The position numbers and the translations under genes are program-made. Positions 1 through 11,573 of a stretch of DNA of 64,000 nt are shown here, one piece after another. The DNA is from Kryptolebias marmoratus (Eukaryota > Chordata > Actinopteri > Cyprinodontiformes > Rivulidae). How positions within the stretch are numbered: position 1 is the stretch's first letter; each line of letters begins with the position of its first letter. Where the stretch lies: the NCBI RefSeq assembly GCF_001649575.2, contig NC_051435.1:9316603-9380602 (forward strand), given 5' to 3'. The notes under the pieces are model-generated. The model did not search any database. It was not told the DNA's origin and saw nothing but the letters and a program-made list of their open reading frames with translations.

Positions 1-460
1 TATCCAAGTTCCAGTGTTGTGGTTTCCCTGCCTCTCTTTCTTGCGCACGAGGAGAACTGTCACATCAGCCACTTTCCCTCCGCTGCTTGCTGGATGCCCT
101 CTCTGGCCTGCGTCCTCTCCACATGCAACAAGCTGCAGCTTTCCAGATGAATTGAAGGGAATTGAGTGATCCAAAACGATCTCTTGCCACTTCAGACCGC
201 ACCCTGCCAGTACTGCTCTCCTCCTTCTCCTCCTCCTCCTCCTCCTCCTTACTCCCTCGCTCCCTCTGTCCCTGCACTCTGCCACCCTCCCCGCCCCTCT
301 TCTGGGCACAGGGCGCACTGGAGAGTCCGGTCTACACTCTGTTGACACCAAGGGCGCCACAAAGGGGTCGTCCATGAAGGACAGTGCCCCCCCCTCCAGT
401 TACATTTGCTGGTCCCCCACTCCCTGACTAGACAGTCCCACATACATAATCAGAAGGTGA
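1..460. other. GC/pyrimidine-rich segment, possible promoter or first exon of an unknown gene
   Basis: This segment is richer in C and G than the DNA to its right. It contains a (TCC)n run around 221-250 and C-rich blocks around 275-300 and 385-400. A good splice-donor-like site (AAG|GTGAGG) lies at about 456/457 on the + strand. No open frame through it resembles a known protein, and the short open frames on both strands overlap the low-complexity run. It could be a 5' untranslated exon or promoter of a gene that continues outside the window, but no matching downstream exon was found. Confidence 0.2.
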
Positions 461-614
461 GGTGATCTAAGGGTTAAACAAGAGTTCTGGAAGAAAGGAA
501 ACAATGCAAGTCCAGTTGGTTCTTTTTTTTTTTTTTGTCCAGAAGGTCAAAGTTTCACTTTCATTTGGGTTAATTATCACCCACCTCAAAAGGTGAAGGC
601 AGATGATAAAGTTT

Positions 615-1115
615 TTTGTGTGCATTTGTCTGTATGTTGTAAACCACTGGGTGGATTTTTATGAAACTCTTAAAAAGTAATTACTGGCTGTATATCAACC
701 ACTAGGGATGCACCAGTACCAGATATGTTTTTAAACCTAGTACAAGTACAAGTACTTACATTTGAGATGGTGGTATTGAACTGTTTTTACTAATACAAGT
801 TTGGGTACAAGCACATGGTGTCGGAACCAATGCCCAATACTGGTAACAATATCGGTTCATCCCTATCTCCAAGTGATTACCTTTTGAAGTGAACTTGATT
901 TAAGATGGCAGCCACAGCTGGTTAACCTTAGCAAGCCCCAAAATGGCTACAACTTGGTCAGTTTTGCAGATACTTAGGCCAGATTTGGTGTGGTAGTAGC
1001 TGAGATTATCACACTCTTAGAAACAGATCTTATGAGAACTTTGTTTAAAACTTTGGCATGCAAGGTGGTGGGCAATATATGTTTGTTCAAGAAAATACTA
1101 GTTTCAATGATGAAT
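615..1115 (+). repeat. Copy 1 of an unclassified dispersed repeat, interrupted by a hAT-like MITE
   Basis: The stretch shares an ordered set of diverged blocks with 54,625-55,250 (same strand) and 52,428-52,920 (opposite strand). The blocks are a GTCTGT-type start, a 'gaaccactggaYggat' block, a 'tacatctacaactgatta' block, a 'taagatggcSgccacagc' block, a 'gtggtagtagctgagag' block and a 'aaaactttggcat' tail. The element at 703-865 splits the third block in two here. No coding capacity is visible. The class of the repeat is not known to me. Confidence 0.6.
703..865. mobile_element. Small non-autonomous hAT-like element (MITE)
   Basis: The 163-base element begins TAGGGATGCACC and ends GGTTCATCCCTA, so its ends are imperfect inverted repeats (tagggatgcacc against tagggatgaacc). 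The interior is non-coding and contains runs of 'agtacaagtac'. The end sequence resembles terminal repeats of hAT-superfamily elements in fish. The flanking 8-mers (tcaaccac and tctccaag) are only partly alike, so a target duplication is not secure. It sits inside a copy of another dispersed repeat, so it inserted later than that repeat. Confidence 0.6.
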
Positions 1116-4100
1116 ATAAATTTAAGAGAGGGGGTGACCAGTTTCAATGGGTTAAATAGTGAGTATGTTGTTATTGGTAAATAAAATAAAATAGAATGAA
1201 AAGTACATTTATATCAAAAGATAATTCCCTGATTCCCGTATTGCAGTATTCTTCTGCTAACCTATGACAGCAGTGTAATGAAATGTTGTTATGGCTTTTG
1301 GCTTTGGTGTGCCACCGTACACTTCACTGTGCCCCCATCTTGGGGTGCTCCTGGCTGGCAGGCAGGAAAACAACCTTCTCTGCAGCCCAGATCACATTTC
1401 CACTTGATGTCTATGTCTGTTTGTGCCCTTGACACGCTGATAAACACTTTTTTTCTTCTTCTTTGTGTTTGGACTGTAAACAACAGACAATACAAATCAA
1501 TTAAACTGATCAATTTCCCAGAATGGGTTGTTCTGCCAGCCTTTTCTCTCATTGTATTCCAGTATTAAATGTGATCAAAGGTCACTGGTTGGTTGACTGC
1601 TAGGACATTGACCCATAATAAGGTAATTAACCATTTGACAGTTAGTCTGATATCTAATAGACTTCTTTAACCTAATAACTGTTTTCCTGCCTAGCTCTCC
1701 TGCTGCATGTGAATGAAAAACACACAAACACCAGCACACACACACATACATGCACATAGGCAAACTCAGCCCCTCCAAATTAGCTCTTCAAATATTTGCC
1801 AGCAGAAAATCAGTGGTCTCACCACTGTTTTTCAGGGCTCCCCTATTTGAATGAATCGAACTGTGCAGACCTGAAGTTTTCCATTTATTATTTGTGAGTG
1901 CAAACACCATAAGGTATTTTCTGCTGCATTGCTGCTTTTCATGTATCTCAGTGGAACAGAAGAAGGCAAAGAGAAGGATTCCCGAACAGCAAACAGCCAT
2001 CTATAGCCGTGTTTACTCTCTGGCTAAAATAGAAAGTCTACAGCCACTTGTGTAAATTTATTGAATCCTTCCTGGTATGAAACACACAAACAAGTCACAA
2101 GGAATCACATTTTGTCACAGAGGAGTTAAAGTTGAGGTAAAGCAGCTTTGGTAAAGGTTTACTGCGTTGTAAACAAGGAACTTTTCTTTGCTTTTTAGTT
2201 TAAAAAAAAAAAAGAACATTTGGAAAAGCGTCACAGACGTCCTGCTTCATGGTCACTTTCAGGTGGTTGTTCCACAGACAGGGTTATTGAAGATAAAAAG
2301 AAAGAGTTTGACTAGTTCAGAGTTAGAAATGAAGTTAGTTATTTTAAAAGTAAGAAAGAGGCAACAGCAGCAGAATTATGATCCATTTTAAAAAGCCACA
2401 GCTTCTGTTCAAAGGTTACAGAATTTACCTATCATCATCGTCAAACCTCAGTAATCATCATGGTTTATCTTGGCTGTTAAATCTAACACTTTGCACTTTG
2501 TAAAAATGAGTTTTCTTCAGAGTGTTGGATACCAGATTGTCCCAGAATTTAATTTTGTTAAAGGGAAGTTTCTCTTTGAAAGAGAATAATGAAATAGTGG
2601 TAATCTCAGAAGTTTTCTTTTTATTAAGACATTTTTTCTCACTATAGAAGTCTCCAAAACAAGAGTTTCTCAATGAACAAGAGCATGTTCATAATTGTTA
2701 GAAAAATGTAACATATAATGGATTTCTTTTCAGTATTTTGATCAAATTAATGCTAAATATTAGACATGCAGACTGAATGTAGTTCTAATGACCCTTATTT
2801 TCTAAACTTTAGCACTCAAGATTTACACAAAACTTGGCGTGCCTGTGCTCCACTTTTTCAACATCTTTTATCAGTATAGTTTTGTGCAATCTTGTTGAAT
2901 GTCAAATGGACAAAAAATAAGTTGCTATGTCAACATAACTTCATTTTGACTCCTGCGTTTGCAGAATAGTTAACATACAACCCTGAAAAGACATGCCAAG
3001 GTTCAAGCCTTTAACTATGGCTATGCCTATTATATCTTTTTATTATTTTCCTTTTTGAGTATTGCTTTCTGCTGATGTCCAAAACATAAATGTGTTTTTT
3101 GGTTTGTTTATTTTTTTGCACCACGATTAGTGTTAACATTTGCTGTAGTGAGGTTTGAAACACTGAGAACAAAAGTTTACACATACACTACACAGTTCTT
3201 TCTAAGCTGTAACTAAAGTCTCCAAATGCTGACTAAAAAACACACAAATAAAACTTCAATCCGTTTACATTAGACAGTTCCTAGGTTATGCTTTCCAGGT
3301 TCTTGTGATATTTTTTATTATCTTTTATTATTAACTAACAAGATTGTTCTGGTAATCATATTTTTCACACAAACAATATTGGTCAACTGGTTACTTTTTT
3401 AAATCTATGAAAACAGTTTTCTGCACATTAAACCTTTAAATTCAAACTTTCTTGCACAAAACAGTTCAAATGCATAGCATGAGCCCAGGCTAAATAGCAA
3501 ACAGGATTACATTTTGAGTTTTGACACCTGACCCATTACTATGTGATTGTAGATACCAGGTGCTTTTGTTGAACAAAGATATGAGCAGAAATTAGCATTT
3601 ATGCAAATCACTTTGATATCTACATTTGCACAAGCATGTCTCCAATGTTTTTTGGGTGTGAGTGAGCTTGTCTGAGTTTGTGTGTGTGTGAGAGTGTGTG
3701 TGTGTGTGTGGGTGTGTGTGTCATCTTTCCTTTGAAGTTCATAAATACAGGAGTGGCTTCAGCCAGGCCTGTTGCCTGTTCAGCATGGTTGTCGACAATG
3801 CTTCAGAAGTGGTCACACGTTCCCATCCATCCATCTTTCCCTAAATCCATCCATCTCTCAGTTACTTTTTGGACTCCAAAAAGAACACTGGGGACTTTCA
3901 AGCAGACAGCAATCTGATCAGACCAAACCAAAAATGAAACCTGATTTCCTGCTAATATGTTCTTTTTTATGTTACCATTCATCAAACTGTCTATTTCTTT
4001 GTTACACACGCTTCCTGTCAGCTTTGTTGTGCCATTCATGTAAGGTATCAACTTAGATACATGTGCACACTCATGTAGGCCCATAAACATACAGAGGAAG

Positions 4101-7100
4101 ACACAAATATTGAGGCATGTGTGACCAGATGCACACACACCAGACCAGCCGACAAGCCAAGCAAGCATCAGGGCCTTGCTCATTGATGTTTGTCAAAGTT
4201 ATTAATTTTCTCTGTGAAATAAGAGGCCATGGTGGCAGGACAGAAGGAGATGGGTGCCAGCCCCAGAATCTCCCTCTGCTTTCATCTACTGACACTGAGG
4301 CTCTAAAAGTCCACAGCCTTTACATGGGCATCGGGGTTACCCACGCATACCCGGCGCCTTAACCAACAAAGGTTCTGAGACGAGCAAAAGGATGAAGACA
4401 GATGAAAGAAAATTCTTAGAAGATGAAAAGAAAGTGATGTGAAAAATGACTATAAAGGGGAAAAAACAGATAATGAAAGATAAAAACAGTTTAAAGAGAG
4501 TAAGAAAATTAAAGTGGTGAGCAAAATATAGAGTGTACCGTACTTCAGCATAAATAGGGCATAGGGCATAAATTCACGCAAATATTTAAACGAATTAGAA
4601 AAATAATTAAACTTATTTACTGAAGTACTGAGAAGTATCAAAGGCAGTAGCACACCAAAAGAACAAATATAACTAAATTTTGCAGTTGAGTTTGGGTTAG
4701 GGTATTTGATCAAGACGTGTAAATGAAAAGTCAGCATAAAGATCAAAGGTTTCATTAGATCTTTGACTTCATGATTTGGACAGTGAGTTTTAGAGGTATC
4801 ACGTTGTTCCAAAAGCAATTATTTATTTGTTGATGAGATGACTGTATTTGTTGAATAGTATTTGAACAGTCAGTGCAACAATTTCCTAAAATGAGCATCT
4901 TCACAAAAGTCATCACTTGGACTTGGCCTTTTCAAAACATCAATTTATTCTTTTATAACCATTTTCTAAATAAAACCTTGGGTCATAATAGGTCATTATC
5001 TTGCTCTGTGAGCAAAAGTCTGTTTGCATTACAAATATACAACTCAGTAAAAGCACAATTCAAACTATATTTTTCTGACACTGATGGCAGGTTGCCTTGG
5101 AACAGGCATAGGCATAGAAATCAGTCCCAAACCATGATACTACTACCACAATCGCAAATGAGCTAAACCTCTTCTCTTTCTCAAAACACATTTTTTTCAC
5201 AAACTTCTGTCTTGTCTATGTAATCTTTCTGTTTGTTTTCTGGTGTTATGCTCTTGGTTTTGTTATGGTCACAGCCACCAGATGTTGTCATTAGTCCCTG
5301 CTTCTAGCTCATCACTCACCTGTGTTCCATTGACAATCAGCACACCTGTTACCATTCACTCATCAACCTTTTAGTAGATACACATCTTGACTGTATTCAG
5401 ATTAGTCAGATTCTCTGTTTACCGCCATTCATCTTGCTGGTTTGCCAGTTTATTTTTGTTCCTTTTTGTGACACGTTTTACTCCTTTTTAGATTCTTTGC
5501 AAAACTACTAAAGACTTGGCTTACAGTTATTTTGCCTCCTGCATGCCTGCAATTGGGTCCTTCAACAAAAACTGTAATCCTAACAAAACAATAAGGAAGG
5601 AGATTATTTCTCCTTGCTTACTGTTTTATTAGGTTTATATTATTGCCATTTGAGACTTCCATGAAAATCTAATTATTTTAGGGCAAAATTGTGCCTAATT
5701 ATAGTAAATTCTTAGGGGTTCAAAAACCATCAAGCATTGAAAAGAACAACAAATAAAAAAGCAAGAATGAATGAATGAATAAATAAATGTTTGTTAAAAC
5801 AGAGGAGAGGGATTGAAGGAGTAAGAAGCAGTGAATGGCATATGGTACATTATTTAGTAAACAAGTGAGTTTGGGCTGTTTTGCACTCAAAGCTTGCATA
5901 TTTGTGGTTTGTGGTGTTTCTTTTTTCCTTTTGCAATGTCAGTTAAAGGTAACTCAAGGTAACAACAACTGGTGGCGAAAACCACTTTCCCTCCTTCTCC
6001 TCCTCCTCTTTTTGCCCCTCTTTTCCTCCACACGCTTCAGCCTCCAACCCCCTGACTACAATAAACACCTCTTCCTATGTTTATGTGCAAGACGTCCAAG
6101 AATCAAAGTGGTTCTGTCTGAAATTGTGCAAGTTTATTGTTTATAATAAGGAGATAGATGGTTCTAAATTCAAAATACACTAGTCTTCACACATTCCAAC
6201 AGATATTTTTGGTATGAGGGCCACTTGGTCAAAGCCAGCAGTTAAGCTAAACGGTAACTAACATGGCAGCCAGTGAAAACCACAATGACCAAATCAGTCT
6301 GTCACTGGTTGAGAGTGGCACCATTACTAGTCTTCCTAAAGGCGAGTTCACTTTAATGTGCTTGGTCAGAGCAGACAGAAGGAAAATAAAAGCTGGATGA
6401 TATAAAAGTGGAGCACAGGCTAAATGTGTCTTGGAGTTAGCGGGCAAGGCTAGCCACCACATGGCTAAAGCAAACAAAAAAGCTACCCAGGGGACTGAAG
6501 GAGCCTAAGCTCTGCTCTGACATTAAACACATGTGCTTGAAAGACTTTGAAGCACACATGTATGCACATACACATCCAAACACACATATGAATGATAACT
6601 GTGCATTTAAGTGTGCAGCATGTTCTGTTCTTTTCTTTATATAAGAATTAAAAGAAATAATTCATCCAGTAGAAAATATTCCCATCAGATAGAGTGGTCT
6701 TCCTTACATAAAAATATTAATGTTAGTTGGTTCTATACTAATTAAACATTTGTTTGAATTGAAAAAAAAAACAAACAAACACGCACAACAAATAGAAGCA
6801 GTTTGATTAACAGAAGTGCCACCATTTCATGATTCGGTGGCAAAATAGTTTCATAAATCTGTCTTTTCACTTTAATTCAAAATTCAACCAGTTCAGGAAA
6901 TAAAGACTGAGTGACGTTTATTGACTGAAAACCTGCTTGAAAATTGCATCCAAACTTGAGTCAAATTTGTCCAATTTCCCTTCACAGCAAGTAGCTTTTT
7001 AATACAAACTAAAATGCTGCCCGGTGCCCCTGCTGCTACATGTGTCGTATGAGAGTTTTTCTCCTCCCTCTCTAGATCCCTCTCTCCTGAGTGTGTGCCA

Positions 7101-8142
7101 CATCTGTGGGCTCTGTGGTGATGTTTCTCTGCTCAGAATGGATTCACCAGCTCAAAAACGTCCTTATTATATTTATATTTTACTACACCACTAGAAACCC
7201 TTGCCAGCTGGGCTGCAGAAGTTTGGGTAGAAAAAGAAAAAAGGGAGGGAAGCAAGTGAGAAAGAGAGGGAGAAATGGAAATTTGAAAAAAAGGACAGAA
7301 ACAAACAAGATGTAGGCTAAAAAGTAAGAGGGCACAGATAAAAAGTTCAAACAAGAAAGATCAAAGGGAAAGGGAAAGGTTAAAAAAGGAAGTAAGTCAG
7401 TAATAATAAAATTACACATAAACCTCGCATGCAATCATAAATAGTGGTTAACAAATAAAAATAACATCATTTTTGTTAAATGCCATTGTGTCCTCATTTA
7501 TATGACCAGTAACCAAAATAATTCTGATGATTGAAGCTGGATGAAGGTCAGAAAGATGTGGCTCTAAGAAAACACTGAAAGAGATTTGAGGCAGGGAAAA
7601 AGTTCATGGATGACGACAGAGGCGGTCATAGTGAGTGGGATGACAGAGAAAGTCAAACACAGAGGGCACGACTGCAGAGGAGACACATATAATCATATTT
7701 AAAGACAGTCAGCTCATTCAATTATTTTCTGCAGCACCGTACATCCATTTTAATAGCATTTATTAGAGTGCATTTAACCTTAAGATGATCAAACTTTGTG
7801 TCCTTATCTTGTTGTATATACATAATAGGTCAACGTATTCAGAGAAGGCCCAGATTATATTAAGCTTATAAGAGTTTGGTTTGTAAATCAGTACTGAAAA
7901 ATACAACAAAGCTCTTTCGACGCAATGAAGCAATGTTTTGTTTACAAGAGCAAAAGCATAAGAATCCCACCAAGATATTCTAGGTTCCAATAATACTGGG
8001 CAATGCAACACACTGTCCTTCTGAGTAGAACAACTAACTTTAACCAAGTTAGTGATGCTTTGACATTTGAAATTTCAGGCAAGCTACGATTCATGCAATA
8101 AACTATTTATGTTATATGCTTTGGTTTTTTACCATGTACAGT
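1116..8142. other. Gene-free AT-rich stretch
   Basis: I see no recognisable protein domain, no credible exon pair and no RNA gene here. Open frames are short and random in composition. A (GT)n tract is at 3,679-3,721. The rest is AT-rich non-coding sequence. Confidence 0.5.
3679..3721. repeat. (GT)n dinucleotide microsatellite, imperfect
   Basis: About 43 bases of TG/GT repeats, interrupted by one 'agag' and one extra G. It has no coding significance. Confidence 0.9.
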
Positions 8143-8864
8143 AGTGTGAAAAAGATTTAGAAATTTTCACTAAATTTCTGTCAAATCCTTGTTCTTAACG
8201 AAAACAGCAAATAAGAAAAAAGGTACAAATAGAGGATAAAAGAAGTGTCAGACCTAAAGTATGTGAAAGAAAATGTGTTGAAAATCTGTGAGATATGTCA
8301 CCCTTCAGTTGAAGTTTACAACTAATGGTTCTTTGGGATTCAATTTGTTGGTGGTAAAATACTATTTTCTACCTGTCAAACTATTATTTTTTAATATTTC
8401 TCTGTAAAAGGTACTAAACTAAAACCTTCAATTCACACTTTAAACTACGCCACTGAGTATTTTTGTCTAAAAGGTACAAATCAAAATGCTTGGACTGGAG
8501 AAGCTTGTTTAAATCAGTTTTATGTTCAGATATTTTTGGCCTAAACATACATAAGTTGGTATGTACTTTGTGTGTGTGTTTGCAAAGCAATGAATGTGTG
8601 TATTTACCAGGAAAGGACTCTTTGATGTTTCATGTACATTCACACACAGAGCACACACATAATTACAAGCATGCCAAAACTCCTGCAGTCTTTCAGGATT
8701 CACTTCCCACAGATCACAACACATGAAGTGTTCATCTTCTTGGTGGCCATCTTCTTGTCTTATTGGTTTCAGTAGAGATTTTTTAACTCCACATTTATGT
8801 AAAAAAAATCAGCCCCAGTACTGATAATCTACTGCGTGCAGCATTCAAACACAGACTCCACCGA
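8143..8864. other. Non-coding; one transposon-terminus-like motif at its left end
   Basis: The motif tacagtagtgtgaaaaag near 8,139 resembles terminal repeats of Tc1/mariner-type elements in fish, but I could not find its inverted partner nearby. No gene is visible in the stretch. Confidence 0.25.
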
Positions 8865-8965
8865 CCATCCATCCATCCATCCATCCATCCATCCATCCAT
8901 CCATCCATCCATCCATCCATCCATCCATCCATCCATCCATCCATCCATCCATCCATCCATCCATC
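8865..8965. repeat. (CCAT)n tetranucleotide microsatellite, about 25 units
   Basis: A perfect CCAT/ATCC array of about 101 bases. It is followed at once by a fragment of a dispersed fish repeat (8,966-9,035). In other fish genomes that repeat is often preceded by the same tetranucleotide. Translated frames through it give runs of HPSI or DGWM and are not real proteins. Confidence 0.97.
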
Positions 8966-9035
8966 GTTTCCGGGTTGCGGGGAGCTGGTGCCTATCTCCA
9001 GCAGTAACTCTGTGGTACATCCTGGACATGTCCAA
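8966..9035 (+). repeat. Fragment of a dispersed fish repeat ('gggagctggtgcctatctcc' type)
   Basis: The text 'ggggagctggtgcctatctc' followed by 'catcctggacatgtcc' matches the start of a repeat widespread in fish genomes. Another copy is at 32,285-32,600, and later parts of the same repeat are at 11,340-11,573. The copy is truncated after about 70 bases. Confidence 0.65.
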
Positions 9036-11339
9036 ACAGAACTTTTTAGGGCAAATTATTGGAAGAAATACTATTGTTATCTTTTCATCCAAACTATTTT
9101 CTTGTTTGTTTTTATGTGATGCTGGTTCTGTGAAGGTAGACATTATCCCACACTTTGACATCATCTGGTTAAACTTAACCTTTTCATGATGTGGTATTAG
9201 GTCTCTGTAAGCTGTAGTATAACATGGCCAGGATAAATTTAACTTTATATTTCTCAGACTCTCTGCTCACATCATTCTCAGAAAAATCAGGCCACGCAGG
9301 TCCTTGTCATTAAAGCAATATATTGTGCTAATTGCTGTTACACAGCAGGTAATGTGACAACCAAGCTGATCTTTTAAGTGTATAAAGAAACGTATCAGCT
9401 CAGCAGGAATTGTTTAAAATGTGTAAAAACTATAACAGTTTCTTTTTCAGTGAACACAGCAGTTCACTGCACAACCAGGTGTTGAACCAGCAAATTGAAA
9501 CCAATTGCTCTTTCACACTGGTGCCAAAACACGAGTTATTGGCTTGAACAACTGAAAAAGTAAGCATAGACAAGAGGAAAAAGACAATGGAAATGTTTTG
9601 TTGGCAATTTCACACAGAACATATCTGCATGTTGTAATAATGACATCTTAAAATGAGACTGAGTAAGGCAAATAAATGAACAGTAAACAACGAAGACGGC
9701 ATGTGTCAGAATGAAAGTATGTGAGAGGTAAAAGGAAGGATTAGTAGAAAAGTGAAAGAAAAACAGACAAAAGATAACGAAAGAAGAAAAGAGATTAAAA
9801 ACTGAATGGAGAAGTGCAAGCAGAAAAGCAAGAAAGCAAAGAAATAAGAAGAAAGATGGATGGCTATGAGGACTGGGACTGATCAGTAGCTCTTTTTGTG
9901 ATGCGGCTTCCAGCTTCCAGCCCACTGATTGGTCAGCTGCCTAACTCGGAACATGCGTTCCCACAATCCCTCAGCACCACTTCAATTCCACCACATTGGT
10001 TTACCACTCTGTGGCTCAAAACAGTGCCTGCTGGCATGAGTAACATATCAATAAATTCATTATACATTTATACTGAAACATTTATACTGCAGCAGTGTGT
10101 TTTGCACAGAGATGGTATTTATAGTATGTGTGTCTATGTGTTTGTGTGTGTCTGTGTGAGCTGATATTTATAGCGTTCTGACACAACGAAGCTGTGTGCT
10201 GCGGTGAGACAGATGTCTGGGGTGTGGGCTTCAGTCTTTTAGAGAAGGGGGGCAGTAATGCAGAGTAACAGAAAACAAGTGTAAAGACTGAGGGAAAGGC
10301 ATTTAACGGAGATGTATAATAGATGAAGAAAGATGATAGCTTTTTCCTGCACTGAGCAATATGAAACAAAACTGGATCGGGAACATAAAGAGGCAGCAAA
10401 CAATCTAACACTTTGAATATAAGAATTATTCAAAGATATCTTAATATCTGAAACAAAAGTAGCAAGCACTGTTGATGCAAACAGCACAAAAAGGCCCCAA
10501 ATGAAGAAACAAACAGAAAAAAAAAAAGAAATATTCTTTCACTGTCCAGCACCCACCCAATGTCTCACTTGTGCAAAGACAGAGAAATATTTATTCAGTG
10601 GACAAAAAGAAACTGGGGAAATTACATGGTGTTTTATTGTTCAACTGTTTATTGAATAAAGACATTTCCATTCAAAGGCCCATTGGGATACTTCACCATT
10701 GTTGCATGATTACAATAGTTTTCATGAAGTCCATTCAAAGAGTACCAAATGACTACGTGCCATACGGACCATGGCTTAGAGGGTGAAAAGACCATAGAGA
10801 CATCAGGAAAGAAAAAATGCCTAATTAAGGCTCCCTGAGGTAACTTTTGACATTTAAAAAGGACCTCCACGTTCAGCTGCAGTGTTTGTCGTTCACAGCA
10901 CCTCAAAAATTGAAGGCATAAATTAATGGTGGAATAGTTCCTTTTTTGTTTGTTTTGTGCTTTTATTTCATATATTGCTGGTGATTTTATCCAGGCAGGC
11001 TTTTAGCCTGATCAGATCCAAGTAAACACCTGCTTAGATGAAATTTATATGTTTGATACCTTTTTCAATAATAGTTTACTTTTTGTATGAATTTATTGAT
11101 ACATACCATCTGTGCATGTTTTATTTTGGTGACTCAGTAAAAAAAGATACATATAAACATACATGACTTGCAATCTGTATGTGAATAAAGTCATATAAAC
11201 ATATTTGTTGGATTTAAAACAGAAATTAAGGATTAAGAAATGAATTGAGACGCTAACAGTTTTAGTAATGGTTTGTTCTGACTGAACTTTTAACTGTGGT
11301 TTAAACTACTGAATTAAAACATGCATCCAGTGTTTTTCT
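9036..11339. other. Gene-free stretch
   Basis: No domain-bearing open frame or exon structure is recognised. The longest open frames are on the minus strand (around 9,536-9,925) and are low-complexity Phe/Ser/Leu-rich shadows of purine-rich DNA. Confidence 0.5.
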
Positions 11340-11573
11340 GGACAGGTTGCCAGTCGGTCACAAGGCCACAACAGCCACGCAGATTCACACCTAGGACATG
11401 AGTTTCTAATTAAACTAGCATGCATGTTTTTGTCCTGTGGGAGAAAACTGGAGTAAGGGGGAAATCCCCATGCATTCATAAGGAGAAAATGAAAGGTTCA
11501 CACAAAACGTTTGCAGCCAGGAGTCCAACCCAGAACCTTCTTGCTGCAAGGCAAGAGTGGTAACCAACTGTTC
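11340..11573 (+). repeat. Diverged copy of a dispersed fish repeat (3' portion)
   Basis: Ordered matches to the familiar repeat are 'ctggacaggttgccagtcgg', 'gcatgtttttgtcctgtggg' with 'agaaaactggagta', 'ccatgcattcataaggagaa' and 'cagaaccttcttgctgcaag' followed by 'gcaagagtggtaacca'. The copy is diverged and non-coding. It continues where the fragments at 8,966 and 32,285 begin. Confidence 0.7.

Noticed and set aside
1..456. First exon of a + strand gene
   Set aside because: A good donor exists at 456, but no reading frame or partner exon was found. It is kept only as a low-confidence segment.
3803..4183. 126-codon minus-strand open frame
   Set aside because: It has no recognisable domain, overlaps competing frames on the + strand and lacks splice partners. 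Such lengths are expected by chance in 64 kb.
8865..8965. CRISPR-like regular repeat array
   Set aside because: The unit is four bases with no spacers, and the genome is a vertebrate's. It is a simple microsatellite.
8829..9189. Open frames rich in HPSI or DGWM on both strands
   Set aside because: They are translations of the (CCAT)n microsatellite, with no start context, splice structure or family similarity.
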